DNA from: an uncultured Bacilli bacterium
GTDB lineage: Bacteria > Bacillota_I > Bacilli_A > RF39 > UBA660
NCBI GenBank assembly: GCA_947626215.1
Contig: CANQRJ010000025.1
Coordinates: 1 to 14,806 of the forward strand
Direction of reading: 5' to 3'
Length of the DNA: 14,806 nucleotides
Part shown: in pieces, positions 1 through 5,397 of the stretch
How positions within the stretch are numbered: position 1 is the stretch's first letter
Layout of the letters: each line of letters begins with the position of its first letter
Program-made: the position numbers and the translations under genes
The notes under the pieces: generated by a model
What the model was told of the DNA's origin: nothing
Database searches by the model: none
What the model saw: only the letters and a program-made list of their open reading frames with translations

Positions 1-12
1 TAATGCATTCAT
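1..12 (-). CDS. possible start of a further leftward gene (only first 4 codons in window)
   Basis: An ATG on the minus strand at 12-10 is preceded, 11 bases upstream, by AAAGG and followed by the codons for N-A-L up to the window edge. It lies just after the tRNA array and would continue the leftward phage gene order. Only the start context supports it, so this is weak. Confidence 0.3.
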
Positions 13-42
13 AATTATTTTTTCCTTTATTTTTTCTTCTTT

Positions 43-118
43 TGGTAGACAAGGTAGGATTTGAACCCACGACCAGAGAGATATAAGCTCCCTACTCTCA
101 CCACTGAGTTACTTGTCC
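43..118 (-). tRNA. tRNA-Ile (anticodon TAT/UAU)
   Basis: The reverse complement folds as a 76-nt cloverleaf: acceptor GGACAAG/CTTGTCT, D stem ACTC/GAGT, anticodon stem GGGAG/CTCTC, loop CTTATAT, five-base variable loop, T arm GTGGG-TTCAAAT-CCTAC, discriminator A and an encoded CCA. U33 is present and positions 34-36 read TAT, so it would decode AUA. Most bacteria read AUA with a CAU tRNA carrying lysidine, so a UAU tRNA is uncommon. It is the last of three tRNAs spaced 3 bases apart. Their position after an early phage operon suggests they are phage-borne, although their origin cannot be proved from the window. Confidence 0.9.
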
Positions 119-121
119 GTT

Positions 122-199
122 TGGTTACACCGACAGGACTTGAACCTGCAACCTCATGTTCCCAAAACACGTGTTCTAGCCAAATTGAACTACGGCATA
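122..199 (-). tRNA. tRNA-Pro (anticodon TGG/UGG)
   Basis: A 78-nt cloverleaf with D stem GTTC/GAAC, 10-base D loop, anticodon stem CGTGT/ACATG, loop TTTGGGA (anticodon TGG), T arm GCAGG-TTCAAGT-CCTGT and encoded CCA. The acceptor is TATGCCG/CGGTGTA, giving a U1-A72 end pair and two G-U wobbles. Bacterial tRNA-Pro normally has C1-G72, an identity element for prolyl-tRNA synthetase, so this copy is divergent. It sits between the CAT and Ile tRNAs in one leftward array. Confidence 0.88.
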
Positions 200-202
200 A
201 TT

Positions 203-277
203 TGGTTTCAGGGATGGGATTTGAACCCACATGCAACAGATAATGAGTCTGCCGAGTTACCATTACTCTACCCTGAT
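203..277 (-). tRNA. tRNA with anticodon CAT (Met or Ile2 type), divergent
   Basis: A 75-nt cloverleaf: acceptor ATCAGGG/CCCTGAA with an A1-A72 mismatch, D stem GAGT/ACTC, anticodon stem GCAGA/TCTGT, loop CTCATTA, T arm GTGGG-TTCAAAT-CCCAT, encoded CCA. The anticodon is CAT. It lacks the three G-C pairs of an initiator anticodon stem, so it is an elongator Met or an AUA-reading Ile2 tRNA. Position 37 is U instead of a purine, which is unusual. It is the first tRNA of the leftward array and starts only 8 bases after a terminator-like hairpin, so it probably depends on read-through from the early operon. Confidence 0.82.
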
Positions 278-284
278 ATAAGTG

Positions 285-306
285 AAAAAGAAGGATTGCT
301 CCTTCA
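285..306 (-). terminator. leftward intrinsic terminator of the early operon, before the tRNAs
   Basis: On the minus strand, GAAGGA-GCAA-TCCTTC forms a perfect 6-bp hairpin with a GNRA-type loop, followed directly by five T. It lies between the last early gene (stop at 385) and the first tRNA. No separate tRNA promoter is apparent, so partial read-through or antitermination is likely. Confidence 0.65.
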
Positions 307-316
307 ATTTCTTTCA

Positions 317-380
317 AGAAAGGAGGTGATTCCTGTGTTGTCAATATTTCTATTGACATTATAAGATTATCACCTTTTTT
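317..380. other. folded intergenic segment with a 14-nt match to the 16S rRNA 3' tail / perfect Shine-Dalgarno complement
   Basis: On the minus strand, 330-317 reads ATCACCTCCTTTCT, identical to the anti-Shine-Dalgarno tail of bacterial 16S rRNA. It can pair with AGGTGAT at 375-369. Between them is a 7-bp hairpin, GTCAATA/TATTGAC with a GAAA loop (357-340). On the plus strand the same bases are a perfect Shine-Dalgarno before a GTG-started 9-codon ORF, and AGGTGAT...ATCACCT plus a T run resembles a terminator. Which strand matters is not known. Confidence 0.45.
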
Positions 381-384
381 ACTG

Positions 385-750
385 TCATTTCACTGCCGTT
401 TTTAATATTCTTTGTAATTTTTTATAATGTTCCCACACTCTTCGAACACTGCTCGGTTCGATATCATTAAAATAATTTTCTTCTGCCACTTTTTCAACTG
501 CTTTCGTGGCTCTATAGCCTTTATTAAGATATTTATATAATCTAAGTTCTATAGAAGATTCTATTTTGTCTACCATTTCTTCATAATCAAAAAGGTATTT
601 TTCAATCTGATCCTTTTTTAAAGAAAAAGATGTATCTTTGGTTCTTTCAAATTCTTTTTCATAAAATTTATCAAGTTTTTTTAAATCTTCGATTGCCCAA
701 ATTACATCTTTTATATATTCATTATTAATCAAATGGTAAATCCGAATCAC
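385..750 (-). CDS. hypothetical early phage protein, last gene of the leftward operon
   Basis: A charged, mostly helical 121-residue protein that I cannot assign to a family. The C-terminal third (about residues 77-115, containing RATKAVEKVAEEN and SSVRRVWEHYKKL) has the spacing of a helix-turn-helix, so a DNA-binding or late-gene regulator role is possible but is only inference. The start is GTG at 750-748, inside the 3' end of the SSB-like gene (26-base overlap). No ATG is available in this frame near the start, and a TTG a few codons in is an alternative. The overlap implies translational coupling. The stop is TGA. It is followed by the folded 3' region and the terminator-like hairpin at 285-306. 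Confidence 0.7.
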   Translation of the reverse strand: MIRIYHLINNEYIKDVIWAIEDLKKLDKFYEKEFERTKDTSFSLKKDQIEKYLFDYEEMVDKIESSIELRLYKYLNKGYRATKAVEKVAEENYFNDIEPSSVRRVWEHYKKLQRILKTAVK

Positions 751-1087
751 TGACTTCTATTTCAGAATCTCCTAAAATGTCGCTTAAATCAACTTCATCT
801 ACCGTATCTTCACTATCTAGATTTTCATCTACAATATCAAATTCATTGATAAAAATATACCAATTTGTTTTATTGTCTTCAGTTTTATAAAAACTTAACC
901 AAGCATCTTTTATTAAAATTTTAGTTTTATTATGTAGTTTTATATCTTTTTTAAATCTACAATTCATATAGGCATTTTCCCATTCTCCATCAATATCTTT
1001 TTTACTAATTCCAATAGAATAAAATCTATTTCCTTCATATTCTCTAGCAAATACCATAACTGGCTTTTCTTCTATAAATTTTGCCAT
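725..1087 (-). CDS. SSB-like phage single-strand DNA-binding protein with acidic DLPF tail
   Basis: 120 residues. The first 85 residues have alternating beta-like stretches (for example RFYSIGISKK and NWYIFINEFDIV) compatible with an OB fold. The last 35 residues are acidic and end DSDLPFD, close to the (D)DDIPF tip by which bacterial SSB recruits replication and repair partners. Known SSBs have this OB fold plus acidic tip, so an ssDNA-binding role in phage replication and recombination is inferred. The start at 1087 is supported by AAAGGAG nine bases upstream. It overlaps the upstream gene by 44 bases and the downstream one by 26. It lies in the same operon as an annealing protein and an exonuclease, which fits a recombination module. 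Confidence 0.7.
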   Translation of the reverse strand: MAKFIEEKPVMVFAREYEGNRFYSIGISKKDIDGEWENAYMNCRFKKDIKLHNKTKILIKDAWLSFYKTEDNKTNWYIFINEFDIVDENLDSEDTVDEVDLSDILGDSEIEVSDSDLPFD

Positions 1088-1586
1088 TTTTCTTGTCTCC
1101 TTTTAAATCTCTTTTTTTTATTTCTATTTCTAATCCAAATGTTGTATTTTTTTCTAAATTGATTTTTCCATGTTTTTTTAATAAGTCATAATCTCTTTGT
1201 TCCAAACATACTGCATCTGGGTATTTACTTCCATTTTCTAATACCACAATATTAGTATCTACCTTATCGTTTTCTCCTTTTAATTCTTCAATTTTTCTTT
1301 CAATACTTGCATAATTACGATAAATTTTGTGTTCTCTTTTCCCATCAATTTCTAATGCAAGTTTTGGACCACTAAATTTTTCAGTATAATTTACAATTCT
1401 CATTGCTAAATCGTTTACATCATTGCCAATATATACTAATTCATATTCATAATCTGGATTTTCTTCTTGTAGAATCTTCATTTTCTTTTCTGCTATTTTT
1501 TTAGAGTCGGAAAATATATTTAAATATTTCCCGTTCTCTTTTATATTAAAATTATGATGTTCTATAAAAATAGTTGTCTTACTCAT
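1044..1586 (-). CDS. hypothetical early phage protein, 180 aa
   Basis: A lysine- and glutamate-rich soluble protein with no signal peptide or membrane segment. I do not recognise the family. The N-terminal half looks mixed alpha/beta and the C-terminal 40 residues are strongly basic (KKRDLKGDKKNGKIYRRK), which could contact nucleic acid. The start ATG at 1586 follows AAAGGTG with 5-base spacing and lies one base after the stop of the upstream gene, so the two are co-transcribed. Its 3' end overlaps the SSB-like gene by 44 bases in another frame, a long overlap typical of compact phage operons. Confidence 0.7.
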   Translation of the reverse strand: MSKTTIFIEHHNFNIKENGKYLNIFSDSKKIAEKKMKILQEENPDYEYELVYIGNDVNDLAMRIVNYTEKFSGPKLALEIDGKREHKIYRNYASIERKIEELKGENDKVDTNIVVLENGSKYPDAVCLEQRDYDLLKKHGKINLEKNTTFGLEIEIKKRDLKGDKKNGKIYRRKASYGIC

Positions 1587-1587
1587 G

Positions 1588-2286
1588 CTACACCTTTTCT
1601 ATATCTTCTGCATTCACATAACCTGTGGTACCAGTTTCATTGCTAATTACGATATTATAATCATTATCCATTAAAATACTTGTTATTTGATATATCTTGC
1701 CAATATCAAAACCAAAAGTGTATCCATGACTTAATAAACGAACTTTATCTCCAACTTTAAAATTTTTATCTTTTTTCTTTGGAAGTTCTATTTTCTTTTT
1801 ATCTTGATTATGAATGTTATCAATTAATTTTGTCATAGTTTTATGTGCTTGAGTTTTAGTTAAGCCACTATTCTTTTCAAAAAATGCCCATAATATAGCC
1901 ATTTCTGGACTATCTACTTGATTTTCTCCTAATTTAACAATGGTTTTCGTATCATCATTCCAAAATATAATAGTTGTTTCTTTATTACGAACTATTCGGT
2001 TTATATTTACTAAATGTTCTTGTTCAACTTTTACTAAATGCTTATAATTAACTATTTCATAACCACCATTTTTATAAAAGTCAAATTCAGCATAAGTCAA
2101 ATGTCCTCCTTCAATATTAATACAAGTTTTATCATATTCTTTAAAAGGAACAAAATCACTTGCTTTAGCTTTACTTAGCCATTTTATATTTTCTTTATCA
2201 CATTCTTCTAAAAATTTTTTCATTTCTTCTTCTGTTTCAAAAAATATTACTATTTTTTTGTCTTTTAAATTATTAAATTTTCCCAT
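1588..2286 (-). CDS. hypothetical phage protein with three apparent segments and a C-terminal SH3/KOW-like domain
   Basis: 232 residues. Residues 1-90 are an unknown mixed alpha/beta region. Residues about 93-155 contain RNKETTIIFWNDDTKTIVK followed by SPEMAILWAF, resembling a small module often seen in Firmicutes phages (from memory 'TIVFWNDGTKTVVK...DPEKGLAMAI') whose function I do not know. Residues about 176-232 (KVGDKVRLLSHGYTFGFDIGK...) look like an SH3- or KOW-like barrel. A good AGGAG site precedes the ATG at 2286. It lies directly downstream of the exonuclease gene in the early operon, with about 10 bases between stop and start. Its role is not known. Confidence 0.7.
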   Translation of the reverse strand: MGKFNNLKDKKIVIFFETEEEMKKFLEECDKENIKWLSKAKASDFVPFKEYDKTCINIEGGHLTYAEFDFYKNGGYEIVNYKHLVKVEQEHLVNINRIVRNKETTIIFWNDDTKTIVKLGENQVDSPEMAILWAFFEKNSGLTKTQAHKTMTKLIDNIHNQDKKKIELPKKKDKNFKVGDKVRLLSHGYTFGFDIGKIYQITSILMDNDYNIVISNETGTTGYVNAEDIEKV

Positions 2287-2297
2287 AACTATTTCTC

Positions 2298-3176
2298 CTA
2301 TTCTTTCCTTTCTTCAATCTCTTTATAAAAATCGCAAAACTTACAAACACTACAATATTCTTTGCATTTACGATTTTCTCCTTCTCTTTTTACTATTTCA
2401 TAAATATTTGGATAATCTTTTTCTAAATTATCTAAATGTTTTTGTGCTTCCTCTAAAGTATCATGTATTTTGCTAGCACGTTTATTATTTTTCTTTTTAA
2501 CTGCGTATTTATCGCCAGTATTATATCTTTCCTCTGGTGTACATAAAGGCAAATCTTTATCTTTCATGCTTTCTAATTCAATAACTCTATCAAATCTTTC
2601 AAGTATCATTTTTTCTACTTCTTCTGGCTTTCCTAAATCAAAATTTATAACTTCACAAGCAAATTTTGGATAATTATATTCTGTTTGTGCCTTTAATTTG
2701 TTCCAATCTTTAAGTATTGCAATGATTCTTCCTTTTTTTCGCCACTTACCATCTTTTTTATAAGCAAGATACGCTCCCATTTGAAGTTGTTTTTTCCATT
2801 TGTCGTAATCACTTTTGAATATCAAAGTAAATGCTTTACATGTCTTGTAATCATCTAAATATTCATCATCGTAATGGTCTATTATTCCACTTAAAGTGTA
2901 TCCGTTTTCAAATGTGTATTCTAAATGATCCTCTACATATTCATTTGGTAATAAATCAATATTTTCTAATTCAAAATGCGTTTTTGTACCAAGAAGAGCA
3001 AATATTAAATCAGTTACATCTTGTTCTATTTCATCATTATGTCTACGTTTTAACATAATAACTCTATCGGGATCTAATAATGATGTTATAGAATATCTTT
3101 TATCACGATAAGTGTATTCTTTTTCTATTGCTCTTTGCAACATAGAAGGCATATTGTGTTTGTTTGTTATTTTCAT
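2298..3176 (-). CDS. PD-(D/E)XK family exonuclease, RecB/Cas4-like, with C-terminal cysteine cluster
   Basis: 292 residues. The core nuclease motif is visible as GIID (D100) followed by D109-Y110-K111, and a QxxxY motif follows at Q132-MGA-Y136, the pattern of RecB-type nucleases. Near the C-terminus are four cysteines, C271, C275, C278 and C281. These could bind zinc or an iron-sulfur cluster, although the AddB/Cas4 arrangement of one distant plus three C-terminal Cys is not exactly met. In phages such enzymes resect double-strand ends to feed an annealing protein, and a Rad52-like annealing gene lies upstream in the same operon. The start ATG follows TTAAGGAG by 5 bases and overlaps the stop of the preceding small membrane gene (ATGA). 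Confidence 0.85.
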   Translation of the reverse strand: MKITNKHNMPSMLQRAIEKEYTYRDKRYSITSLLDPDRVIMLKRRHNDEIEQDVTDLIFALLGTKTHFELENIDLLPNEYVEDHLEYTFENGYTLSGIIDHYDDEYLDDYKTCKAFTLIFKSDYDKWKKQLQMGAYLAYKKDGKWRKKGRIIAILKDWNKLKAQTEYNYPKFACEVINFDLGKPEEVEKMILERFDRVIELESMKDKDLPLCTPEERYNTGDKYAVKKKNNKRASKIHDTLEEAQKHLDNLEKDYPNIYEIVKREGENRKCKEYCSVCKFCDFYKEIEERKE

Positions 3177-3319
3177 TTGTTCTCCTTAATAATGTCTATT
3201 ATTAAAAATATAACTATAAATAGTAATGCTATTGGAAGTACAATTTCCATAAGTGCTACCATAAATAATGCAAGTATAACAATAATAAATAAAGCAATTA
3301 TGCCTATTATTAAATTCAT
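3173..3319 (-). CDS. small hydrophobic membrane protein, 48 aa
   Basis: A very short ORF starting at ATG 3319, preceded by GAGG five bases upstream. It runs MNLIIGIIALFIIVILALF and then continues hydrophobic to a DIIKENK end. It consists of one long or two short transmembrane helices with almost no soluble part. The start overlaps the stop of the upstream small gene, and its TGA overlaps the ATG of the exonuclease gene, so it is tightly coupled on both sides. That coupling and the ribosome site make it likely to be real. The function is unknown; a membrane-acting early phage effector is only a guess. Confidence 0.65.
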   Translation of the reverse strand: MNLIIGIIALFIIVILALFMVALMEIVLPIALLFIVIFLIIDIIKENK

Positions 3320-3435
3320 AGATCCTCTTTAATTTCTTTATATAATGCCCAACACAATAATCCTAATGCAATTAATGATAAAATCACAAATGCACCTACA
3401 AAAATTATTGATAAAACAGTCAATATCATTTCCAT
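3316..3435 (-). CDS. small single-pass membrane protein, 39 aa
   Basis: The ATG at 3435 shares a base with the stop of the DUF1523-like gene (TAATG) and follows AGGAG by 7 bases. The protein is a hydrophobic helix (from MEMILTVLSIIFVG to LIALGLLCWALY) with a charged tail, KEIKEDL. The next small membrane gene overlaps its stop. The arrangement of three envelope proteins in a row between the annealing and nuclease genes is notable. Function unknown. Confidence 0.65.
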   Translation of the reverse strand: MEMILTVLSIIFVGAFVILSLIALGLLCWALYKEIKEDL

Positions 3436-3776
3436 TATTTATCTCCTATTTCTTCTATTTCATTTATGTTTTGATATTCACTAAAATAAGGTAATCTATA
3501 TCCTGTAATTTTCATTTTGTATCTTTTGCCAATTTCTAATCTTGCATAAATATCAGAACTATTAAATTTTCCTTTAAACATTAAATCACTAATTTTATAA
3601 ACTGTATCATCACAAGATACTAAATATTCACTATCACTGCTATAATTTTTTACCCATTTGTCTTTTACAGTACACTCAATAGTTTGCTCATTCATGTACC
3701 CAACACAAGCTGTACAAGACAATAAAATTAATAATGCAATGATTCCAATACCAAGCACCGTATATCCTGTTTTCAT
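3435..3776 (-). CDS. phage envelope protein, DUF1523-like, possible lipoprotein
   Basis: 113 residues. An N-terminal hydrophobic stretch (about residues 5-24) ends in LLSC, an acceptable lipobox, so it is either a lipoprotein or a membrane-anchored protein. The exposed part contains ECTVKDKWVKN, then YLVSCDDTVYKI, GKFNSSDIYARLEIGK and GYRLPYFSEYQNI. I recognise this order from DUF1523-type phage proteins, whose function is not known to me. The ATG overlaps the stop of the annealing-protein gene (TAATG). Being surface-exposed, it may alter the lysogen envelope, for example in superinfection exclusion; that is inference. Confidence 0.72.
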   Translation of the reverse strand: MKTGYTVLGIGIIALLILLSCTACVGYMNEQTIECTVKDKWVKNYSSDSEYLVSCDDTVYKISDLMFKGKFNSSDIYARLEIGKRYKMKITGYRLPYFSEYQNINEIEEIGDK

Positions 3777-4465
3777 TATTTTACATTCCCTTCTAATTGT
3801 TTAATTAAAGATTGTGCTTTCTCTGTTGTTAATTCTTCTACTTTATTTATTTTTAACTTATTGAATAACGCTTGCCTTTTATCATCAAATATTCCACGTA
3901 AAAGTAATAATTCATTTATTTTATCAACTTGTTCCTTCGTTGCTAATGATGTGACAGTAGATTTTACCGACGTTTTATTTTTAGGAAATTCATATACAAT
4001 ATTACCTTTTGAATCAATAATTGATAAAGATTTAATATTGTTATCTTCATATTCTATAGATTTTACACTATAACGGTCTTTCTTTAACTCATCAGCTTTT
4101 CCAAACAAGAATATTTGTGGAGATGTATATAATTCTCTACCAATACCCCAATTGACACAAGCACGTTTGAATGAATCACTTGCTTCGCCTTTTTCAGCTT
4201 CTGTATTACTTTCTTTTCCAGCATCCCACTTAGTAACCCATTGATTAAAATCTTCGTTGTAAATAGAAACTCCTGCATATATATTTCCTTTTAACTCTTT
4301 ATGTTCCCTTTGCCAACTTGTTTTTCCAACTGTTTCGTCAAGAATATCCATGTCAACTCGAGCATTCTTATAAAGCAATAGTGTTATATAATTATTATTC
4401 TTGCCAACTGTTCCAACTCTTACATCAATTTCATCGGCTTTTAATTTTCTAAAATTAAGATTCAT
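3776..4465 (-). CDS. Rad52-like / Sak-type (DUF1071-like) single-strand annealing protein
   Basis: 229 residues. The central motif around residues 86-114 (EAEKGEASDSFKRACVNWGIGR followed by ELYTSP, with the preceding WDAGKES) matches the helix-plus-glycine signature of Rad52/Sak phage annealing proteins (compare the DSFKRAA...GIGRYLY pattern). The N-terminal 85 residues include the beta-rich GNIYAGVSIYN. The C-terminus (about 175-225, TKEQVDKINELL...) is a separate helical tail. Such proteins coat ssDNA and anneal complementary strands, and they partner with an exonuclease and an SSB, both encoded downstream here. The start ATG follows AGAGGA at about 10 bases. Confidence 0.78.
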   Translation of the reverse strand: MNLNFRKLKADEIDVRVGTVGKNNNYITLLLYKNARVDMDILDETVGKTSWQREHKELKGNIYAGVSIYNEDFNQWVTKWDAGKESNTEAEKGEASDSFKRACVNWGIGRELYTSPQIFLFGKADELKKDRYSVKSIEYEDNNIKSLSIIDSKGNIVYEFPKNKTSVKSTVTSLATKEQVDKINELLLLRGIFDDKRQALFNKLKINKVEELTTEKAQSLIKQLEGNVK

Positions 4466-4466
4466 T

Positions 4467-4688
4467 TTAATTTTCCTCTTTGATTTCTTCTATTTCCATA
4501 TCTTCAAATTCAAAACTTCCACAATCATCAATTTCGTAGTCATCAATTTCAATGTCATAGTCATCAAATTCTTTTGCTTTTTGCTTTGCTTCTTCTATAT
4601 CTTTAGCCTCGATAATTGCTTCTCCATGTCCATATCTTAAATGCCCCACTATGTATTCACATGGTACAACTACTTTAAACTTTTTCAT
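4467..4688 (-). CDS. small acidic early phage protein, 73 aa
   Basis: The N-terminal half (MKKFKVVVPCEYIVGHLRYGHGEAIIEAKDIEEAKQKA) looks like a small alpha/beta module that I associate with Firmicutes phages. The C-terminal half is extremely acidic, with a repeat of the type DDYDIEIDDYEIDD and then EFEDMEIEEIKEEN. The start is supported by AAAGGAG nine bases upstream, and the gene overlaps the upstream gene by 14 bases. Function unknown. Negative charge at this density is also seen in DNA-mimic proteins, but nothing else here proves that. Confidence 0.68.
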   Translation of the reverse strand: MKKFKVVVPCEYIVGHLRYGHGEAIIEAKDIEEAKQKAKEFDDYDIEIDDYEIDDCGSFEFEDMEIEEIKEEN

Positions 4689-4923
4689 TTTTGCTCGCTC
4701 CTTTCAATTTCTTTTTTAAATCTTTTACTTTTGCTTTTTCTTTCTCATAATCACTTTTAAATGATTCTTTTTCAAACTGTTCGGATGCAAGTTGTGATTC
4801 TAAATCTTTTATTTTTACATTTCTTAAATCAATTTCTTCTTCAAGTTCTAAAACCTTTGTATTTAATTCTTTAATTCGTTGTTGCAACTCACTTTTACTT
4901 TTAAAATAATTTCTAATTTTCAT
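4675..4923 (-). CDS. small coiled-coil protein, 82 aa
   Basis: Almost the whole protein (residues about 9-75) is a heptad-like, highly charged helix with regular leucine, isoleucine or valine positions (for example LQQRIKELNTKVLELEEEI). A coiled coil, probably dimeric, is therefore predicted. The basic tail is KKLKGASKNEKV. No known family is recognised. The ATG follows GGAGAG and overlaps the end of the preceding winged-helix-like gene by 11 bases. Confidence 0.68.
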   Translation of the reverse strand: MKIRNYFKSKSELQQRIKELNTKVLELEEEIDLRNVKIKDLESQLASEQFEKESFKSDYEKEKAKVKDLKKKLKGASKNEKV

Positions 4924-5233
4924 ATTTTCTCTCCATCTTTCCGTTGATCACTTCTGATAATTCCACCATCATTTTTGCTCTTTTTTCTAAATGATTAATT
5001 GTTTCTTCACAATCTTCTTTAGAATTAGCAATCCAATAACCCCCATCAGGTCCTGCTTTACTTGCAACGACCTCCACCATGTTTGAATTAAGTCTTATAT
5101 TTTCAATAATTTTTCTTAAAGATTTATCACCAAAAACATTAAATTTTTTTCTTAATTCATAATTTTTAACTCGATTATCTTTACCAACGCAATATTTGCA
5201 AAGATAATTATAAATCTGTTCCTCTTTCGTCAT
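4913..5233 (-). CDS. small winged-helix-like early phage protein, 106 aa
   Basis: Residues about 1-75 read like a helix-turn-helix or winged-helix fold: a first helix EEQIYNYLCKYC, then NYELRKKFNVFGDKSLRKIIENIRLN as a helix-turn-helix, then a beta hairpin VEVVASKAGPDGGYWIA. The C-terminal 30 residues are helical. A DNA-binding accessory role in early replication or regulation is inferred; I cannot name a family. AAGGAG precedes the ATG, and the gene starts inside the 3' end of the acidic 61-residue gene (26-base overlap). Confidence 0.68.
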   Translation of the reverse strand: MTKEEQIYNYLCKYCVGKDNRVKNYELRKKFNVFGDKSLRKIIENIRLNSNMVEVVASKAGPDGGYWIANSKEDCEETINHLEKRAKMMVELSEVINGKMERKYEN

Positions 5234-5393
5234 TTAAGACTTCTCCTTTCATTAATTCTTCCAATTCTTCCAATGTCATTTCTTCGTCTTCATCCAATAT
5301 CGGAAAATAATCATCTTCGACATTTTCGTCAATATAGCTATCAAATTCTTCATCGGTCATGACATTTTTGGATTCTTCTTTAGATTTCTCCAT
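5208..5393 (-). CDS. very acidic small protein, 61 aa
   Basis: Close to half of the residues are Asp or Glu (for example DENVEDDYFPILDEDEEM and TLEELEELMKGE), and the expected pI is very low. No cysteine, membrane segment or known domain is visible. It starts just after the helicase stop, with a purine-rich GAGGAAGTG site rather far upstream (about 13 bases). Function unknown. An adaptor for the helicase or a DNA-mimic are possibilities without direct evidence. Confidence 0.62.
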   Translation of the reverse strand: MEKSKEESKNVMTDEEFDSYIDENVEDDYFPILDEDEEMTLEELEELMKGEVLNDERGTDL

Positions 5394-5397
5394 TTTT

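Noticed and set aside
317..333. Fragment of a real 16S rRNA gene
   Set aside because: Only the 14-nt tail matches. The upstream bases do not resemble helix 45 of 16S rRNA (no GGA...UGCGGYUGGAUC context), so this is a short mimic or a strong Shine-Dalgarno complement, not rRNA.
27..364. Open frames across the tRNA array on both strands
   Set aside because: They are translations of the three tRNA genes and the folded spacer and have no proper start context.
2258..2673. Plus-strand open frames inside the exonuclease region and elsewhere opposite known genes
   Set aside because: They are antisense shadows with no ribosome site and low-complexity, hydrophobic translations.
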